Source of the DNA: Heterohyrax brucei
Taxonomy: Eukaryota > Chordata > Mammalia > Hyracoidea > Procaviidae
Reading direction: 5' to 3'
NCBI GenBank assembly: GCA_028571685.1
Contig: CM053164.1
Coordinates: forward strand, 38,614,501-38,678,500
DNA length: 64,000 nt
The notes under the pieces are model-generated. The model saw nothing but the letters and a program-made list of their open reading frames with translations, had not been told where the DNA came from and did no database searches. Shown piece after piece: positions 34,911 to 47,648 of the stretch (position 1 is its first letter; each line of letters begins with the position of its first letter). The translations under genes were made by a program, and so were the position numbers.

Positions 34911-35349
34911 AGTTGTATATGTTCATCACATGTTCACAGAGACAGGCAGAATCATGGCCAAGAAGCATTCCCTTTTCCTCACTGAATGCATGTTAAATTA
35001 TCTTTAATAATTCATAAGAAGTGAAAAGAAGAACCTTAGTCATGTGAAAAACAGTAACTGCCTCTGACAAAGATCAGTCCTAATTGTTTCAGTTCTATGA
35101 CAGAATGCACTCTGACTCCTTAAACTACATGGTTTCCTTTTGTTAATATTCATTTCCAAAAAACTGTCCTGGTCATCTAGGAACTGCCCATCAACATCTA
35201 TTTAACAAAACAGTAATAGTATTAGGAGAGATTGTTAAACAAATTCAAAATATTTTTTCACACTAGATTGTGAAGAACAGGGTAACTGTGTTCGGTGGTG
35301 AAGTCTGCCATCTGCTGGGAATAAAGAAGAAATTTTTACAGCACCAACC
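34911..35349. other. intronic sequence, nothing assigned
   Basis: AT-rich, no named feature. Confidence 0.4.
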
Positions 35350-35468
35350 AGTTACATAAACAGAGTAGAACTGCCCTGAGGGTCTCCAAGGAGCACCTGG
35401 TGGATTCAATCTGACAACCTTTTGCTTAGGAGCTGTAGCTCTTAACCGCCATGCCACCAAGGTTTCCC
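35350..35468 (-). repeat. afrotherian SINE, 3' truncated
   Basis: cagagtagaactgccctgag to cgccatgccaccaaggtttc. The SINE tail is absent, so the copy begins inside the core. Confidence 0.92.
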
Positions 35469-35599
35469 CTTTGTATTCAGGTACTCTACCAACAGCCTAC
35501 CCTGGTGGGATGAATGTATCTTGCATAAACACTGACACACAATCCTGCTATGGGTTAACCAAGTGTGAATCACTCAGATATATCTCCTGGTAAACCGAA

Positions 35600-35796
35600 G
35601 GTAAAAGAGCCTTGGTGATGAAGCAGCTACACACTTCAGCTGCTAATCAAAAAGTCAGGAGTTTAAATCCCATGGGAAAAAAGACCTGGTGATCTGTTCC
35701 TGTGAAATCTACAGCCTAGCAAACCCTATGGGGCAGTTCTACTCTGTTCTATAGGGTCACTGTGAGTCAGAATTGACTCAAGGGCACACAACAACT
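35600..35796 (+). repeat. afrotherian SINE, long subtype
   Basis: agagccttggtgatgaagca to caagggcacacaacaactaa. Includes the extra block gacctggtgatctgttcctg also seen in the copy at 811-1027, and an (aac)-type tail. Confidence 0.93.
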
Positions 35797-36284
35797 AAGT
35801 GAAGACTAAGGTAAGCAGAAGTTTGAATGTAAGACATCTTCAGACGTCTAGGGGATGGGAGTGCACTTGAATGGGTATGTGGGTGGCAGGGTCCAACAAC
35901 TTCATATATTTGTGGAAAAGTTCCAGATATGCATCTCTAGACCTAGTGCATCCCAAGAAAGCCTTCAAGTGAAGGAGAGAAGCACACATTCCCAGATCAA
36001 GGTAAATGAAGGCCATTGTTAAAAATAATTTTAACAGCTTTCCCATGAAACCAGAAGAACTGGATGGTGCCTGGCTACCATTTTACTGAACATTATCATC
36101 AAAGATTCTATAGAAGCATCTTAATCAGAAAGAGGAAAAAGAAAAAAAACGAATCTGCATTTCAAGTTCTCATGGATTCTAGGCTTTCTGGAGCCACAGA
36201 GGCTGGGTTAACATCCGAAAACTATTGTCCTGAGATAATCTTCAAAGCTTAAATCAAAAATAACCCCTGAAGTTTTGGTAAAAC
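35797..36284. other. intronic sequence with a small L1 3' UTR scrap
   Basis: 36049-36085 (accagaagaactggatggtg then cctggctacca) matches the L1 3' UTR block at 33452. The rest is unassigned. Confidence 0.45.
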
Positions 36285-36600
36285 CAAACAACAGTTTAGC
36301 TTAACTAATAAAAACTGTCTACCTTGGGCATCGTGCTCTTTTAAGAACCATATATACAAAATCAGAGTGACAACAGCAACTCAAGAGATCAGACAGGAAC
36401 CTTATAAGGCAGGGGGTTTATGTCAGTGGAGAAGTGACAACTCATAAGACAACAGTGAGGAGAGCAGCACAACCCCAAGAATGCAGCCACTGTCACTGAA
36501 GAGCACATGCAGAAACAGCTCAACTGGTAAATGTTTTGCTGTGCGGATTTTCCCAGTAAAAAAAAGTAAATAAAAATTTTAATTAAAGATAATTTTAACA
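36285..36600 (+). repeat. unclassified dispersed-type 3' end with A-rich tail
   Basis: Blocks like cttgggcatcgtgctctttt, gtgacaacagcaactcaaga and gctgtgcggattttcccagt, ending in aaaaaaaagtaaataaaaa, look like a retroposed 3' end. I cannot name the family. Confidence 0.35.
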
Positions 36601-37254
36601 GCGATCAAAACTAGTGATATACAAAACATTTAAAAAGTCTTCCTCCAAATGTGAATCATTTAAATATGTTAACAAAACTGCTAGTAAATATCATGCTTAA
36701 CTTTCTTCATAAACTGCTCTTCTAAAAAGTATAATTTAAGACCAAAAGCTGTTTTTTTGGAAAGATGAACAAAATCGAAAAACTACTGGCCAAAATGACA
36801 AAAGAAAAACAGGATACAATACGAGTAAGAAACAAGATGGACGATTATCACAACAGATCCAACTGCACTTCTAAAAAATCAAAACAGAATACCACGACAA
36901 TTTTTACTCTAACAGGTTAAAAAACCTAGAGGAGATGGGCAAATTTCTAGACACTCTACCAACCAAAAGTAACACAGAGGTACAACAACAAAATAAATTC
37001 AAAACAAGAGACTGAAAAGGTACATAAAAAATTCCCAACATCAGAAGCCTGGGCCCTGATGAGAATTCTACCAACCTTTCAGTGTAGAGTTAACACTATT
37101 ACAAAGGTACTTCAGAGCAAAGGATGGAATTCTACAAAAACTGCATAACCCTGATAGCAAATTCAGGTACTAAGACACTATAAAAAACGAAAATTACAGA
37201 CCAATATCTCTCATGAATTTAGATGGAAAAACTTCAACAACTTCCTAACCAATA

Positions 37255-38529
37255 TGAGGTCTAACAATTAAGTTCATGAACTTGCCACCATGCACTTACG
37301 TTGATAGCACCATACAAACAACTCAGTGAGGTTTCATAACCTTGGTCTATCAGTGTCTCACAGCTGTGTTCATGTCAATGTACGGCAGTGTCTTCCTGAT
37401 TGGTGTTCATTATTGTTGTATGTTTCTGTGCACTGCTGTCAGAATGCAGGAGCTTGAACTAGAGCAACACACATTAAATTTGGCAACAGTGGAAAGAAAT
37501 CAGGGACACGTTAGTCCAAGTTGATGGGGATAATGCCATGAAAAAAACAAAAGTGTGCAAATAAATATTTTTTCCGAAAGGAGAGAAGGAATCACTGATG
37601 AAGAAAAGGTCAGTGTAATGAGCAGAACTGATAAAAACATTGCAAAAATTAATCAAATTGTGCATCAAAGTCATTGGCTGATAGTGAGAAGCACAGCAGA
37701 CCAGGGAAAAATCAACAGAGAAACAGGAAAATCTTAGCTGAAAATCTTGGCATGCAAAAGCTATGTGCAAAAAATGGTCCCGAAGGAGCTCACCAATGAA
37801 CAAAAGCAAAGGAGAGTCGAAGTCTGCCAAGACCTTTTGGAGAGGCAAGATGATGTTTTGGGCCATGTCATCCATCACTGGTAATGAAACATGGTTGTAC
37901 CAATACAACCCTGAAACAAAGCATCAAAGTGCACAAGGAAAGTCAGTCAATTCTCCACAACCAAAAAGAGTTCTGTCAGTCCAAATCAAGGGCCAACACA
38001 GTGTTGCTACCGATTTTTCATATCAGAGGGACTGCTCATTATGAATTTGTACCAAGACAGTTAACCAAGTTTACTACTTGGAAGTGCTGAAAAGGCTGTG
38101 TGAGACAGTTACACAAAACCAACCTGAACTTTTTACCAACAACTCATGGCTCTTGCATCACAAAAATTCACCAGGTCACACAGCACTGTCTGTGAGGGAG
38201 TGCTTAGTCAGTAAACAAATAACTGTATTGGAAAACCTTCCCTACTTATCTGATGTAGCCCCCCAACGACTTTTTTCTTTACCCAAAGATAAAAGAAATA
38301 TTGAAAGGAAGACATTTTGATGACATTCAGGACATCATGAGTAATATGATGACAGCTCTGATGGCCATTCCAGAAAGAGTTCCAAAATTGCTTTGAAGGG
38401 TGGACTAGGGGCTAGCATGGGTACACAGCCCCAAGGGGAGTACTTTGAAGGTGATCGTAATGATATTCAGCAATGAGGTATGCAGTACTTTTTCTAGGAT
38501 GAGTTTACAAACTTAATTGTAAGACTTCA
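37255..38529 (+). mobile_element. mariner transposon, full length, inactive
   Basis: 1,275 bp with terminal inverted repeats: tgaggtctaacaattaagtt at the start, and aacttaattgtaagacttca at the end (imperfect complement). Preceded by TA and followed by TG (an old TA). The transposase is split over several frames (37555-37737, 37763-38044, 38078-38320, to about 38470). Confidence 0.92.
37440..38475 (+). pseudogene. mariner transposase relic
   Basis: Mariner motifs are visible in several frames: an HTH part (GESKSAKTF region), ITGNETWLYQY, HHKNSPGHTALSVRE and VAPQRLFSL. The DD34D catalytic residues have all changed: first Asp to Asn (GNET), second Asp to Lys (HHKN), third Asp to Arg (APQR). In the family these residues cut and join DNA at TA. 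Stops and frameshifts also break the gene. Confidence 0.88.
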
Positions 38530-41211
38530 TGGAACTGACAACATATCAAAAAATAAAATAATTCACCATGACCCAGAGAGATTCATACTAGGTATGAAGG
38601 GATGGTTCCATGTCAGGGAAACAATGTGATCAAACACGTAAAACAAAACAGACAAAAACCACTTGATTTTGCTAACTAATGCAGAAAAGGTAGCTGATAA
38701 AAGTCCAACAGCTATTCATGTAAAAAACTCTCAGCAAAATAAGGAATAGAAGGGAAATTCCTGAACATAATAAGGGGCATCTATGCACAGCTGACAGCCA
38801 ACATCATCCTAAATGGAGTCTGAAAGCATTCCTCTTAAGAACAGGTACCAGACAAGGATGCCCACTGTCACCACTTTTATTCAACATTCTCCTGGAGGTT
38901 CTAGCCAGAGCAATCAGGGAAGATAAAAAAAATAAAGGTCATCCAAATTGGTAATGAAGAAGTAAAAGTATTTCTATTTGCAGATGCTATGATCCCTTAC
39001 ACAGAACCCTGAAGAATCCACAAAAAAAGATTACGGGAACAAGTAGAAAAGTTCAGCAAAGTATCAAGATATACAATAAACACATATACATCAACTGGAT
39101 TCCTTTACATCAACAAGGAGACCATTAAAGAGGAAATTACCACATCATTACCATTTACTGTAGCCTCCAAGAACATAAAATATCTAGGAATAAATCTAAC
39201 CAGAGATTTAAAAGACATATACAAACAAAATTACAAAACTCTACTTAAAGAAATCAAAAGAGACCTATATAAGTGCAGAAACCTGTCTTACTCATGAATA
39301 CGAAGACTTACATCATGAAAATGTCTATTTTACCCAAGGGAAGCTATAAATACAATGCAATACAAGTTCCAACGGCATTTTCTAATGAGATGTAGAAACA
39401 AATCATCAACTTCATAAGGAAAGAGAAGCCCCAAATAAGTGACACATTACTGAAGAAGAACACATTGGGAGGCCTCACACTATCTGACTTTAGAGCCTGT
39501 AGCACTTCCACGTTAGTCAAAACAGCCTGTGGTACAAGCACAAGAACATCCAATGAGATTAAATTGAGAATCCAGATATGAGTCGCTGATACTTGTCAAA
39601 GGGCCAAAGTCTACAAACTGGGGAAAAGACAATCTCTTTAATAAACAGTGTCAGCATAACTGGATATCAATCTGCAAAAAAGTGAAACAAGGCTCATATC
39701 TCACATCATGCAACAAAACCAACTCAAAATGGATCAAACACCTAAACATAAAATCTAAGACAATAAACATCACGGAAGAAAAAACAGAGACAACACTGGG
39801 TGCCCTAACAGAAGGCATAAACAGATTATAAAATGAAAACACCAGAAAGTCTATAACTGGAAACTCTTAAAAATCAAACATTTATACTAATCCAAAGACT
39901 TCACCTAAAGAGTAAGAAGATAACCCGCCACCTGGGAAAAAAATTTTGCCTACCACAAATCTGATCAGTATCTAATCTCTGTAATCTACAAAATACAGCA
40001 AAATCTTAGTAACAAAAAGACAAATCATCCAATTAAAAAATGAGTGAAGGAATGGTAGTCAAAACAGCCTGGTACTGGTACAAAAAGAGACATACAGACC
40101 AATGGAATAGAATTGAGACCATCTTCTTGTGAACAGCTGATATTCAACAGAGGCCTAAAGGTCATTATCTGGGGTAAAAACATTCTCTTTAACAAATGAT
40201 ATTGGCAAAACTGGGTAGTCATCTGCAAAAAAAACTGAAACAAGCCCCATATCTCACATCTTACACAAAAACTAACTCAAAATGGATCAAAGACCTAAAT
40301 ATCAAACTTCAAATCATAAAGATCATACAAGAAAAAACAGGGCCAACAATGGAAGTTCTAATACATGGCTTAGACAGACTACAAAATTTAACAGCATATG
40401 AAAAACAGAAGAGAAAACAGACAGATGGGAACTATCAAGACTCAAACACACACATCCAAAGACTTTATCAAGAGAGTTAAAAGACTACTTACAGAATGAG
40501 AAAAAATATTTGACAACTACATGTTGGATAGACATCTGATCTCCATAATCTACAAGGTACTGCAAAATATCAACAAGAAAAAGGTAAATAACCCAATTAA
40601 GCTATGGGCAAAGGAGATGGACAGTCACCAAAGAGGACATCCAGGCAGCCAAAAGACATCTAAGGAAATGCTCATGATTATTATCTATTAGAGAAATCCA
40701 CATCAAAACTACAATGAGATACCATCTCACCCGAATGAGGTTGACCATAATACAAAAAACACAAAATAACAAATCTTGGAGAGGCTGTGGAGAGACTGGA
40801 ACTCTCCTACACTGCTCGTGGGAATGCAAAATGGTATAACTTCTTTGGAAAGCAATTTGGCACTTCCTTCAAAAGCTAGAAACAGAAATACCATATGATC
40901 CAGCAATCCCACTGCTCAGAATGTATGCTACAGAAATAAAGGTGGTCACACAAACAGATACATGCACATGAATGTTTACGACAGCACTGTACACAACAGC
41001 AAAAAAATGGAACCAACCTAGGTACCTATCAACAGAAGAATGGATAAACAAACTGTGGTACATACACTCAATGGAACATTATGATTTTAGGAAGCATCTC
41101 ATAACCTGTCTTCAGTTAGAAGACATTATGCTGAGTAAAAGCAGTCAGCTGCAAAAAGGCAAGTATTGTAAGAGACCTCTGCCGCAAGGGCTGCGAAACA
41201 GAACTTACGTA

Positions 41212-41738
41212 TGTATTTTACTCATCTAGTGCTGCTTTAGCAGAAATACACAAAGCGGATGGCTTTAACAAAGGTAAGTTTATTCTTACACAGTCCGGTA
41301 GGCTGCAAGTCCAGATTCAGGATGTCCACGCCAAGGGAAGGCATTCCCCTTTGTCAGCTCTGGGGGATAGTCCTTGTTTTGCATCAGTCTTTGTTCAGGG
41401 AGCATCGTGGCACATGAACCTCAGGTCTGAAGGAGATGGTCTTCTCCCAGTGCTGCTTTCTTGATGGTGTGAGGTTCCCAACTCTCTGCTTGCTTCCCTT
41501 TCCTTTTATCTCTTGTAGGATGAAAGGATAAAGGGTGGTATAAGCCACACTCCAGGGAAACTCCCTTTACAGTAGAGCAGGGAGTTGATCTCATTAAGGG
41601 ATTTACAGTCCCAGCCTAATTCTCTAACATACAGCATAAGAAAATCACAAAATGGAAGACCATCACAGAATATAGGGAATCTTGGTTCAGCCAAATTACT
41701 ACACATATTTTTGGAGGGACACAATTCAATTCATGACA
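41212..41738 (-). repeat. solo LTR in the inner L1 3' UTR
   Basis: 527 bp, closely alike to the LTR at 58938-59462 (tttattcttacacagtccg, gcatcagtctttgttcaggg, ctcccagtgctgctttcttg). TG/CA ends; flanks acgta (41207) and ataca (41739) fit a degraded 5-bp duplication. Confidence 0.9.
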
Positions 41739-42694
41739 ATACAGAAGAAAAGACTCTTGGATGGCTACAAGGGTGGGAAAGGAGGGACAGGGTTGTTCAT
41801 AGATTAAGTAATTGTTAGGAATTTAGTTAGGTGAAAGCACTCACTGAGAGCACACAGCAGAGAACAGACCAACACAACTAGAATATAGCATAAACTGAAA
41901 GGTTTTCTAAACTTAACTCAGTATTTTAAAGGATATGATAGCATGGACAAGGGTCTGAGGAACATGTTTTCAGGGGACATAGAGATCAACTGTCATAACT
42001 GGTCTTTTGTGAAGAGTCTTCTGCACCCCATATTGGTGAGTGGCACTGAGAGTCTTAAAAACTAGCAATCTGCCATCTGAGGTACACCAAATGGTCCCAA
42101 CCCATCTGGAACAGATGATGACTGAAAATATAAAAAACATAATGAAAAATCAGCCCAGGAGACAAAAAGACTCATATGAATGGGAGACTGTATCAACATG
42201 AGACTAAAGAAACCAGATAGTGCCCGGCTACCACCAGAGGTATCTGTGATGGAGAATACAGTGTAGAGTCCCTGCAGCAACATGAGACAAAGGTGTGCAG
42301 CTCAAGAGCTCTAGTAAAAGACCATAATTGATGGTCCGACAGCCTAGAGGGTCCCCTGGGAACACGGCCCCTAGACCTGATGCTGGCCCTGACCAGAAAC
42401 TAGTACTGAGGTCAACTCTTCAGACAAGAATGGACTGGACTCGAGGACACAGTGTGACCATATGGTGTGTATACTTTACGGTTTTATATGTTTATAGGAG
42501 GCTGTCCTACTGGTTTCTTTCTAGATAGGAGACAAGAGGGTGAAGGGAGGGGACCGGTGCTTATTAAGAGGACACTAAAAGTAGAGTGAAAAGGAGGAAT
42601 GTGCTGTCACTGGGTGAGGACAGCAGATGGAGCTGCACATAGGTAGACACGCAAAATTTATCTGGATTGTATACTCTCACTTAATCACAACAAA

Positions 42695-42710
42695 GCCAAG
42701 CCAAGTGCCA
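42695..42710 (-). repeat. SINE-tail-like sequence at an L1 3' junction
   Basis: gccaagccaagtgcca is the complement of the SINE end with a cttgg tail. No clear duplication of its own flanks it. Confidence 0.5.
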
Positions 42711-44279
42711 TGGGCAAAGGATATGAATAGACACTTTACCAAAGGAGACATTCAGACGGCTAACAGAAACATGAGAAAATGTTCTTGATCATTAGCCATC
42801 AGAGAAATCCAAATAAAAACTACAATGTGATACTGCCTCACTCCAACAAGGCAGGTATTAACCCAAAAAACACAAAATAAAAAATGTCAGAGAGGTTATG
42901 GATAGACTGAAACATTTCTACACTGCTTGTGGAAATGTGAAATGGTATGGTCACTTTGAAAATAGATTTGGCTCTTCCTTTAAAAGTTAGAAATAGAAAT
43001 ACCATATGATCCAGTAATCCCATTTCTTGGTATTAATCCTAGAGGAATGAGAACTGCCACACAAATAGATACATACACACCAATTTTCATCAGAGAAGTG
43101 TTCACAACACCTCAAAGATGGAATCAGCCTAGATGCCCATTGACAGAAGAATTGATAAAGTATGGTATATTCATACAATGGAATATTATACAATGGTGGA
43201 TTTGGGAAACATGTCGTGAAACGGAAGGCATGATGCTGAAATTAGCACACTGCAAAAGGACAAATACTATGAGACCACTAATATCTGTACTCAAGAACTG
43301 GCTGAAAACATTCTTTCACTGTTGGGGGTGGGAGGAAGGGAGAGGAGTATTTACTAATTAGATAATCAACAAAAATTACTTTAGGTGAAGGGAGAGAGAA
43401 GACACAGCAGAGGAGAAGCCAGTACAAATGGACTAAACCCAAAGTTAGAAGTACTCTAAATAAAACCGAACTCTTCCAGGGACAGATCAGCAGGGTCAGG
43501 GGTCTGAGAACCATGGCTTCAGGTAACATCTAGGTCAACTGACATAGCAAAGTTTTTTAAGCAAATAGTCTGCATCCCACTTTGGTGGGTAATACCTGCG
43601 GTCTTAAAAGATAGTAAGCTGCCATCTATAAAGTATTAACTGGTCTCAACCCACCCATAACAAAGGAGAAAGAAGAGCACCAAGGCCACCAGGAAAGTGC
43701 TAACCCAAGAGACAGAAAGGTCCACACATACCAGAGACTACATCAACCTAAGACCAAAAGACACAGATGGTGCCCAGCTACCACCAAAGACTGCCGTTAC
43801 GCTGAACTCAACAAAATGTCCTCGATGGAGCAGGAGAAATGAGGGATGCAGAATCTGAACTGTAGTAAAAAGATCAGATTTGATGGTCTGATGGACTGGA
43901 GGGCCCACAGAAGACACAGTCCTTTAACTCTTTGTTAAACCAGAACTGAAACCATTTTGGAAGTGTATTCTCCAGACAAAGACTGAATTTGCATATAAGA
44001 CATAAAATGATACAGGTAAAGAGTGTGCGTCTTGGCTTGGGCACATACAGAAGACTAACTGGGCAGCTCCTGTTCTGAGGTGAGACAGAAATGTCAAGGG
44101 GTAAAGGAGCTGGTCAAATGGACATAAGAAATACAGGCTGGAGGGGAGAAGGCTGCTGACTCAGTGTGAGGAAAGTAGCTAGGGTCACATGGAAAACGTG
44201 TCTAAGCTTTCGTATGAGAAACTAATTGTAATTGCAACCATTTATCTAAGATTCGTTGTTCATATTTCCAGGCTTTATT

Positions 44280-44925
44280 GTGCATGTTGCAGATTACATT
44301 TTCCAAACCCAACTGCAGCAGTATCTCCCATCCCATGTGTTTCTTTGTAATGTGACCCTACCAGTGCCATGACCCCAAAGCACCATGAGCTGGAATCCAC
44401 TTCTCCTTCCCTTGAATCTGACCTGGCCTTAGTGACTTGATTGTAAATGACAGAAGATGGCAGAAGGGATGCTGCAGAGTTTCAACAGCCAAGTCAGGAA
44501 AGACCTTGTGGCTTTTCCCTACCTCTCCTGGAACCCCACAGAAACTGTTCTGTTTCAGATGACAGCCACACTCGCTCCCTAGATGTTTCCTCTCAGGACT
44601 GTGTATTTTAAAATCCAGCTGCCAAGCTGTGAAAATTACAAGCCAAATGAAGAGTCCAAATACAGGTCAAATCATCTGAGGACATTCAACAGACATGTGA
44701 GTGAAAGAGCCTTCAGATAACACCAGCCTCTAGCCATTCAAGTCACCCTCCAGAATTTCAGTCACCACAGCTAGGACCCTAGGCCTACAGGAGTAGAGAG
44801 AAGTCAATCTGTTCCTCGGTGTCCAAATTCCTGACACCAAATCTGTGGAAGTAATAAAATTACTGTCATCTTAAGTCACTTAGTTTTAGGGTGGTTTATT
44901 AAGCAGCAACACTAACTGAAGTACA
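44280..44925 (+). repeat. mammalian LTR, MLT/MaLR-like
   Basis: ccttgaatctgacctggcct, agtgacttgattgtaaatga and the end gtaataaaattactgtcatc, taagtcacttagttttaggg are in the order of old mammalian LTRs. Family not certain. Confidence 0.5.
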
Positions 44926-45689
44926 ATGTATACTACAATCTTCTTGATGGCAAGAGTACTCAAACAATACATCAGGTAGTTCTGAGAAGAAGTACAATAC
45001 ATCCTTACACATTTCCGCATAAAAACTCTTACTGAGTTATATTTCCGACTTCTCTTATTTCCACGTGGAGTGACTGTCTTTGTAATCTCTCTCTGGCCCC
45101 GCACTCACTCCTCTCCTAATGAAGCTGGTTGGTTTGGGAGAAGGAACTATGTATGCCCAGCTCAGCCTCTTCCTCTTCCATCTTCTCCTTGGACTATGAA
45201 AACTACCTACAGTATTCTTTGTTATCCACAGCATTAAGCTCTCTTATTCCACTCTCTGGAGAAAGGCCAGTAGTGGGTGGGAGTATTTTTAATTTAAGGG
45301 CTACTAGCAAATCCATTCTTTCCTCACAATCAAAACAGCTCTTTAAAACAGAATGCCATCTACCTAAACTCCTGATTGAAATCTCGGGTGGGGAGAAGAG
45401 AAGTAAGATTGATTGGATCTCTGAAGTCCCAATAAGTACTATTAAAAACAATGCTAGAAATAGCTATTCACTGAAAAAGTTGTCGATCCTTGCTATCTCA
45501 ACATCCCTTCCCTTTCTCTCATGAGCTCACATGAATTATCACCCCCACTAACTTCAGAAACTGTTCTGCTTCAGATGATCGATCGCCACACTGTCAGCCT
45601 TCTTACGTGTCAGCAGCATTTGACAACAGATGACCGCTTCCGCCTCCTGGAAAGACTTCCTCCTCCCGGGGACCCTTCCTGCGCTTGGT
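44926..45689. other. intronic sequence, nothing assigned
   Basis: A 131-codon plus-strand ORF (45129-45524) has no domain I recognise and no splice or promoter context. Confidence 0.4.
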
Positions 45690-45935
45690 TTCCAGGGCAC
45701 CACTCTCTCCTGGTTTTCATCCTGCTACACCAGATACAAGTTCTTTCCTCTTCTTCCAAATCTCCTAATACTGTTTAATACCAGGGGTCTGTTCTTAAAC
45801 CTCGTCTTTCTTTATCTTCACTAACTCCCTAAGTGATACGTCTTTAAATATCAATTATATAGCAACAATTCCTAAGCTTTTATTTTTATCTCAGATTTCT
45901 TGCTTGAATTCTACAACCACATACAACGGTCTAAT
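45690..45935 (+). repeat. L2 LINE, RT fragment
   Basis: ctctcctggttttcatcctg, ggggtctgttcttaaacctc, gtctttctttatcttcacta and aaatatcaattatatagcaa follow the L2 order, heavily diverged. Confidence 0.6.
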
Positions 45936-45944
45936 CAGACTATT

Positions 45945-46066
45945 TTCTCAGCACAAACTAAGTAAGTATAATGAAAGAATACAGCCTTGATGCACACCTT
46001 TCCTGATTTTAAACCAAGCAGTGTCTCCTTGTTCTATTCAAACAGCTGTCTTCCTATGTTTGCCAA
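45945..46066 (-). repeat. RTE/BovB-type LINE scrap
   Basis: aagaatacagccttgatgca, tcctgattttaaaccaagca, gtgtctccttgttctattca match 10520-10600 of the larger RTE piece. Confidence 0.85.
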
Positions 46067-46251
46067 TAAAACTTCCTCAAAAACTTATTAGGCCTTTAGT
46101 TGATTTGTTTTCAATCAATTCCATTTGCCAGTAACCACAAAAACAAAATTCTTTCCTAGACATAATTCTCAAAACGGATTTATTTGTTTGCTTCCTTGCC
46201 GTTCTCTTTAAACTAAAGGCAGCCACCTGGAGGCCACAGGCAACAAGATGT

Positions 46252-46365
46252 CAGTGGATCTCAACTCTGGCTGCACAACAGAATCACTTGACAACTTTTT
46301 TCAAAATTCCTCTTTACTGCAGACCAATTATATCAGAAGCTCTGCAGGTGGGACCATGGGGAGTT
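46252..46365 (+). repeat. MER5A-like hAT-Charlie relic
   Basis: Starts with the hAT terminal repeat cagtggatctcaactctggc and shows gaatcacttg and the central accaattatatcagaagctc, gtgggacc. The 3' inverted end is lost. Confidence 0.8.
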
Positions 46366-47221
46366 CGAAGAGAAGCCACGAACAATAACCGCTATGCAAA
46401 GAGGCCATATCCTTAATCTGATCTTTGCCACAGGACACAGTCACTTTTCAACTAACAAAGTTTACCGGGCCCTTTTTGTTCCAAGATGTTTTCAACTCTT
46501 ATTTCCTGAGATCTAGAAACCATCTATTTTTCCTTTTATTGTTCCCAATACTGGAACTTTTCTTCTTTCTTTTTTTCCCATAAACTAGACAATTCTTTCT
46601 TAAACTCATCTATGTCTTATAATAGTTTACTGATAACAGTCAGCACATACCTAAATGCTCTGATCTTTTTCAACATTTGACCTAAGCTGGCATGAAGTTT
46701 GCCTGCCAAGTTATCACAAATGATACATTTTCAAAATGACTGCAACATGGGTGTTTATCTTTCCCACCTCCACTATCAGTCTCATCATTATGCCAAGACT
46801 ACAGATTTGAAGGTTTTAACTCCCAGTACTAACCACTTGTACCCCAAACCCTAAAACCTCAGTGGCTCCACACAAAGTTTTTTTTATCTTGCTACCACCA
46901 CACTAGCAGGCTGGTGGGTTGAGATGTTCTTCACTTCTCATTCAATGATCCAGGTCCCTTTTATTTTATGGTTTCACCCTCCTCTGGGTCCTAGTGGAAG
47001 CAGAGAGGATAGGGAAGGTATTCTTCGGTTAACCACCTTGTTCTAGGAAGACACAGATTATTCTGCCTATGTTCTGTTGGTAGAACTAACTGCCTGGCCC
47101 CACTTAGACAGAAAAATGGCTGAGAAATTCATCTAGACATGTGTTCAGCAGGAATAAGAAAGCACTGATACTGAGAAGTACTAGTGGCCTCTTCTACACT
47201 CCATGCCCATGCCCCAACCCA

Positions 47222-47340
47222 AAATTAAGCTCCATAAGGCAAGTCTTTGGTTTGTTCACAGATGTATCCTAAGTGCCTAGAGCTCTGCCTGGCACATAGT
47301 AGGTGCTCAAAAACCAACTTCTTAATACATGAATAAATAT
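47222..47340 (+). repeat. L2 LINE 3' end
   Basis: ggcaagtctttggtttgttc, tcctaagtgcctagagctct, gcctggcacatagtaggtgc, then atgaataaat. Confidence 0.8.
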
Positions 47341-47648
47341 GTGGACAAGATGAACCGAAGATACCGTACTATATGGCATTTTTGTTTTGGAATAAAGGCA
47401 ATCTGAATGTACCTGGGACTAAAATAATAATGAATTATACTGCATAGTTACTTACACAAAACATGACACAGAAGCCTATGGGAAAAGACAAATATACTTG
47501 TAGGCAGCAAACGCTATACAAAATGCAATGAAAATCCATATATAAGCTGGTTAAACACCCAGTAAATTTATCAGTTGTGAATATATAGAAACATTCATTC
47601 AAAATATTAGTATCAACACAATGGGCAATCCTTATAGAAATTATTATT

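Larger units (their letters stand above)
40052..42710 (+). mobile_element. L1 (inner copy), 5'-truncated, inserted in the outer L1
   Basis: Begins at ORF2 (aatggtagtcaaaacagcct, equal to 31837 of the full-length copy) and ends after the 3' UTR near 42694. Flanked by atgagtgaagga (40040) and atgggcaaagga (42710), a 12-bp duplication with three transitions. An LTR sits at 41212-41738. The 3' junction carries gccaagccaagtgcca (42695-42710). Confidence 0.88.
36730..44250 (+). mobile_element. L1 (outer copy), ORF2 and 3' UTR, with two insertions
   Basis: Starts inside ORF2 (gaccaaaagctgtttttttg, corresponding to 30280 of the full-length copy). Runs to 37254, is interrupted by a mariner, resumes at 38532, is interrupted again at 40051 by a second L1, resumes at 42711, and ends in a diverged 3' UTR near 44250. 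Duplicated flanks at both breaks show the order of events. Confidence 0.88.
46067..47634. other. intronic sequence with MER5A- and L2-like relics
   Basis: 46252-46365 (cagtggatctcaactctggc, gaccaattatatcagaagct) is MER5A-like hAT. 47222-47340 (gcctggcacatagtaggtgc, tcaaaa) is an L2 3' end. The rest is unassigned. Confidence 0.6.

Noticed and set aside
40052-42710. Segmental tandem duplication of the L1
   Set aside because: The 12-bp flanking duplication and 5'-truncated structure fit an L1 inserted in an L1.
45129-45524. 131-codon plus-strand ORF as a gene
   Set aside because: No recognisable motif, opposite strand to DTNB and adjacent to L2-like sequence.
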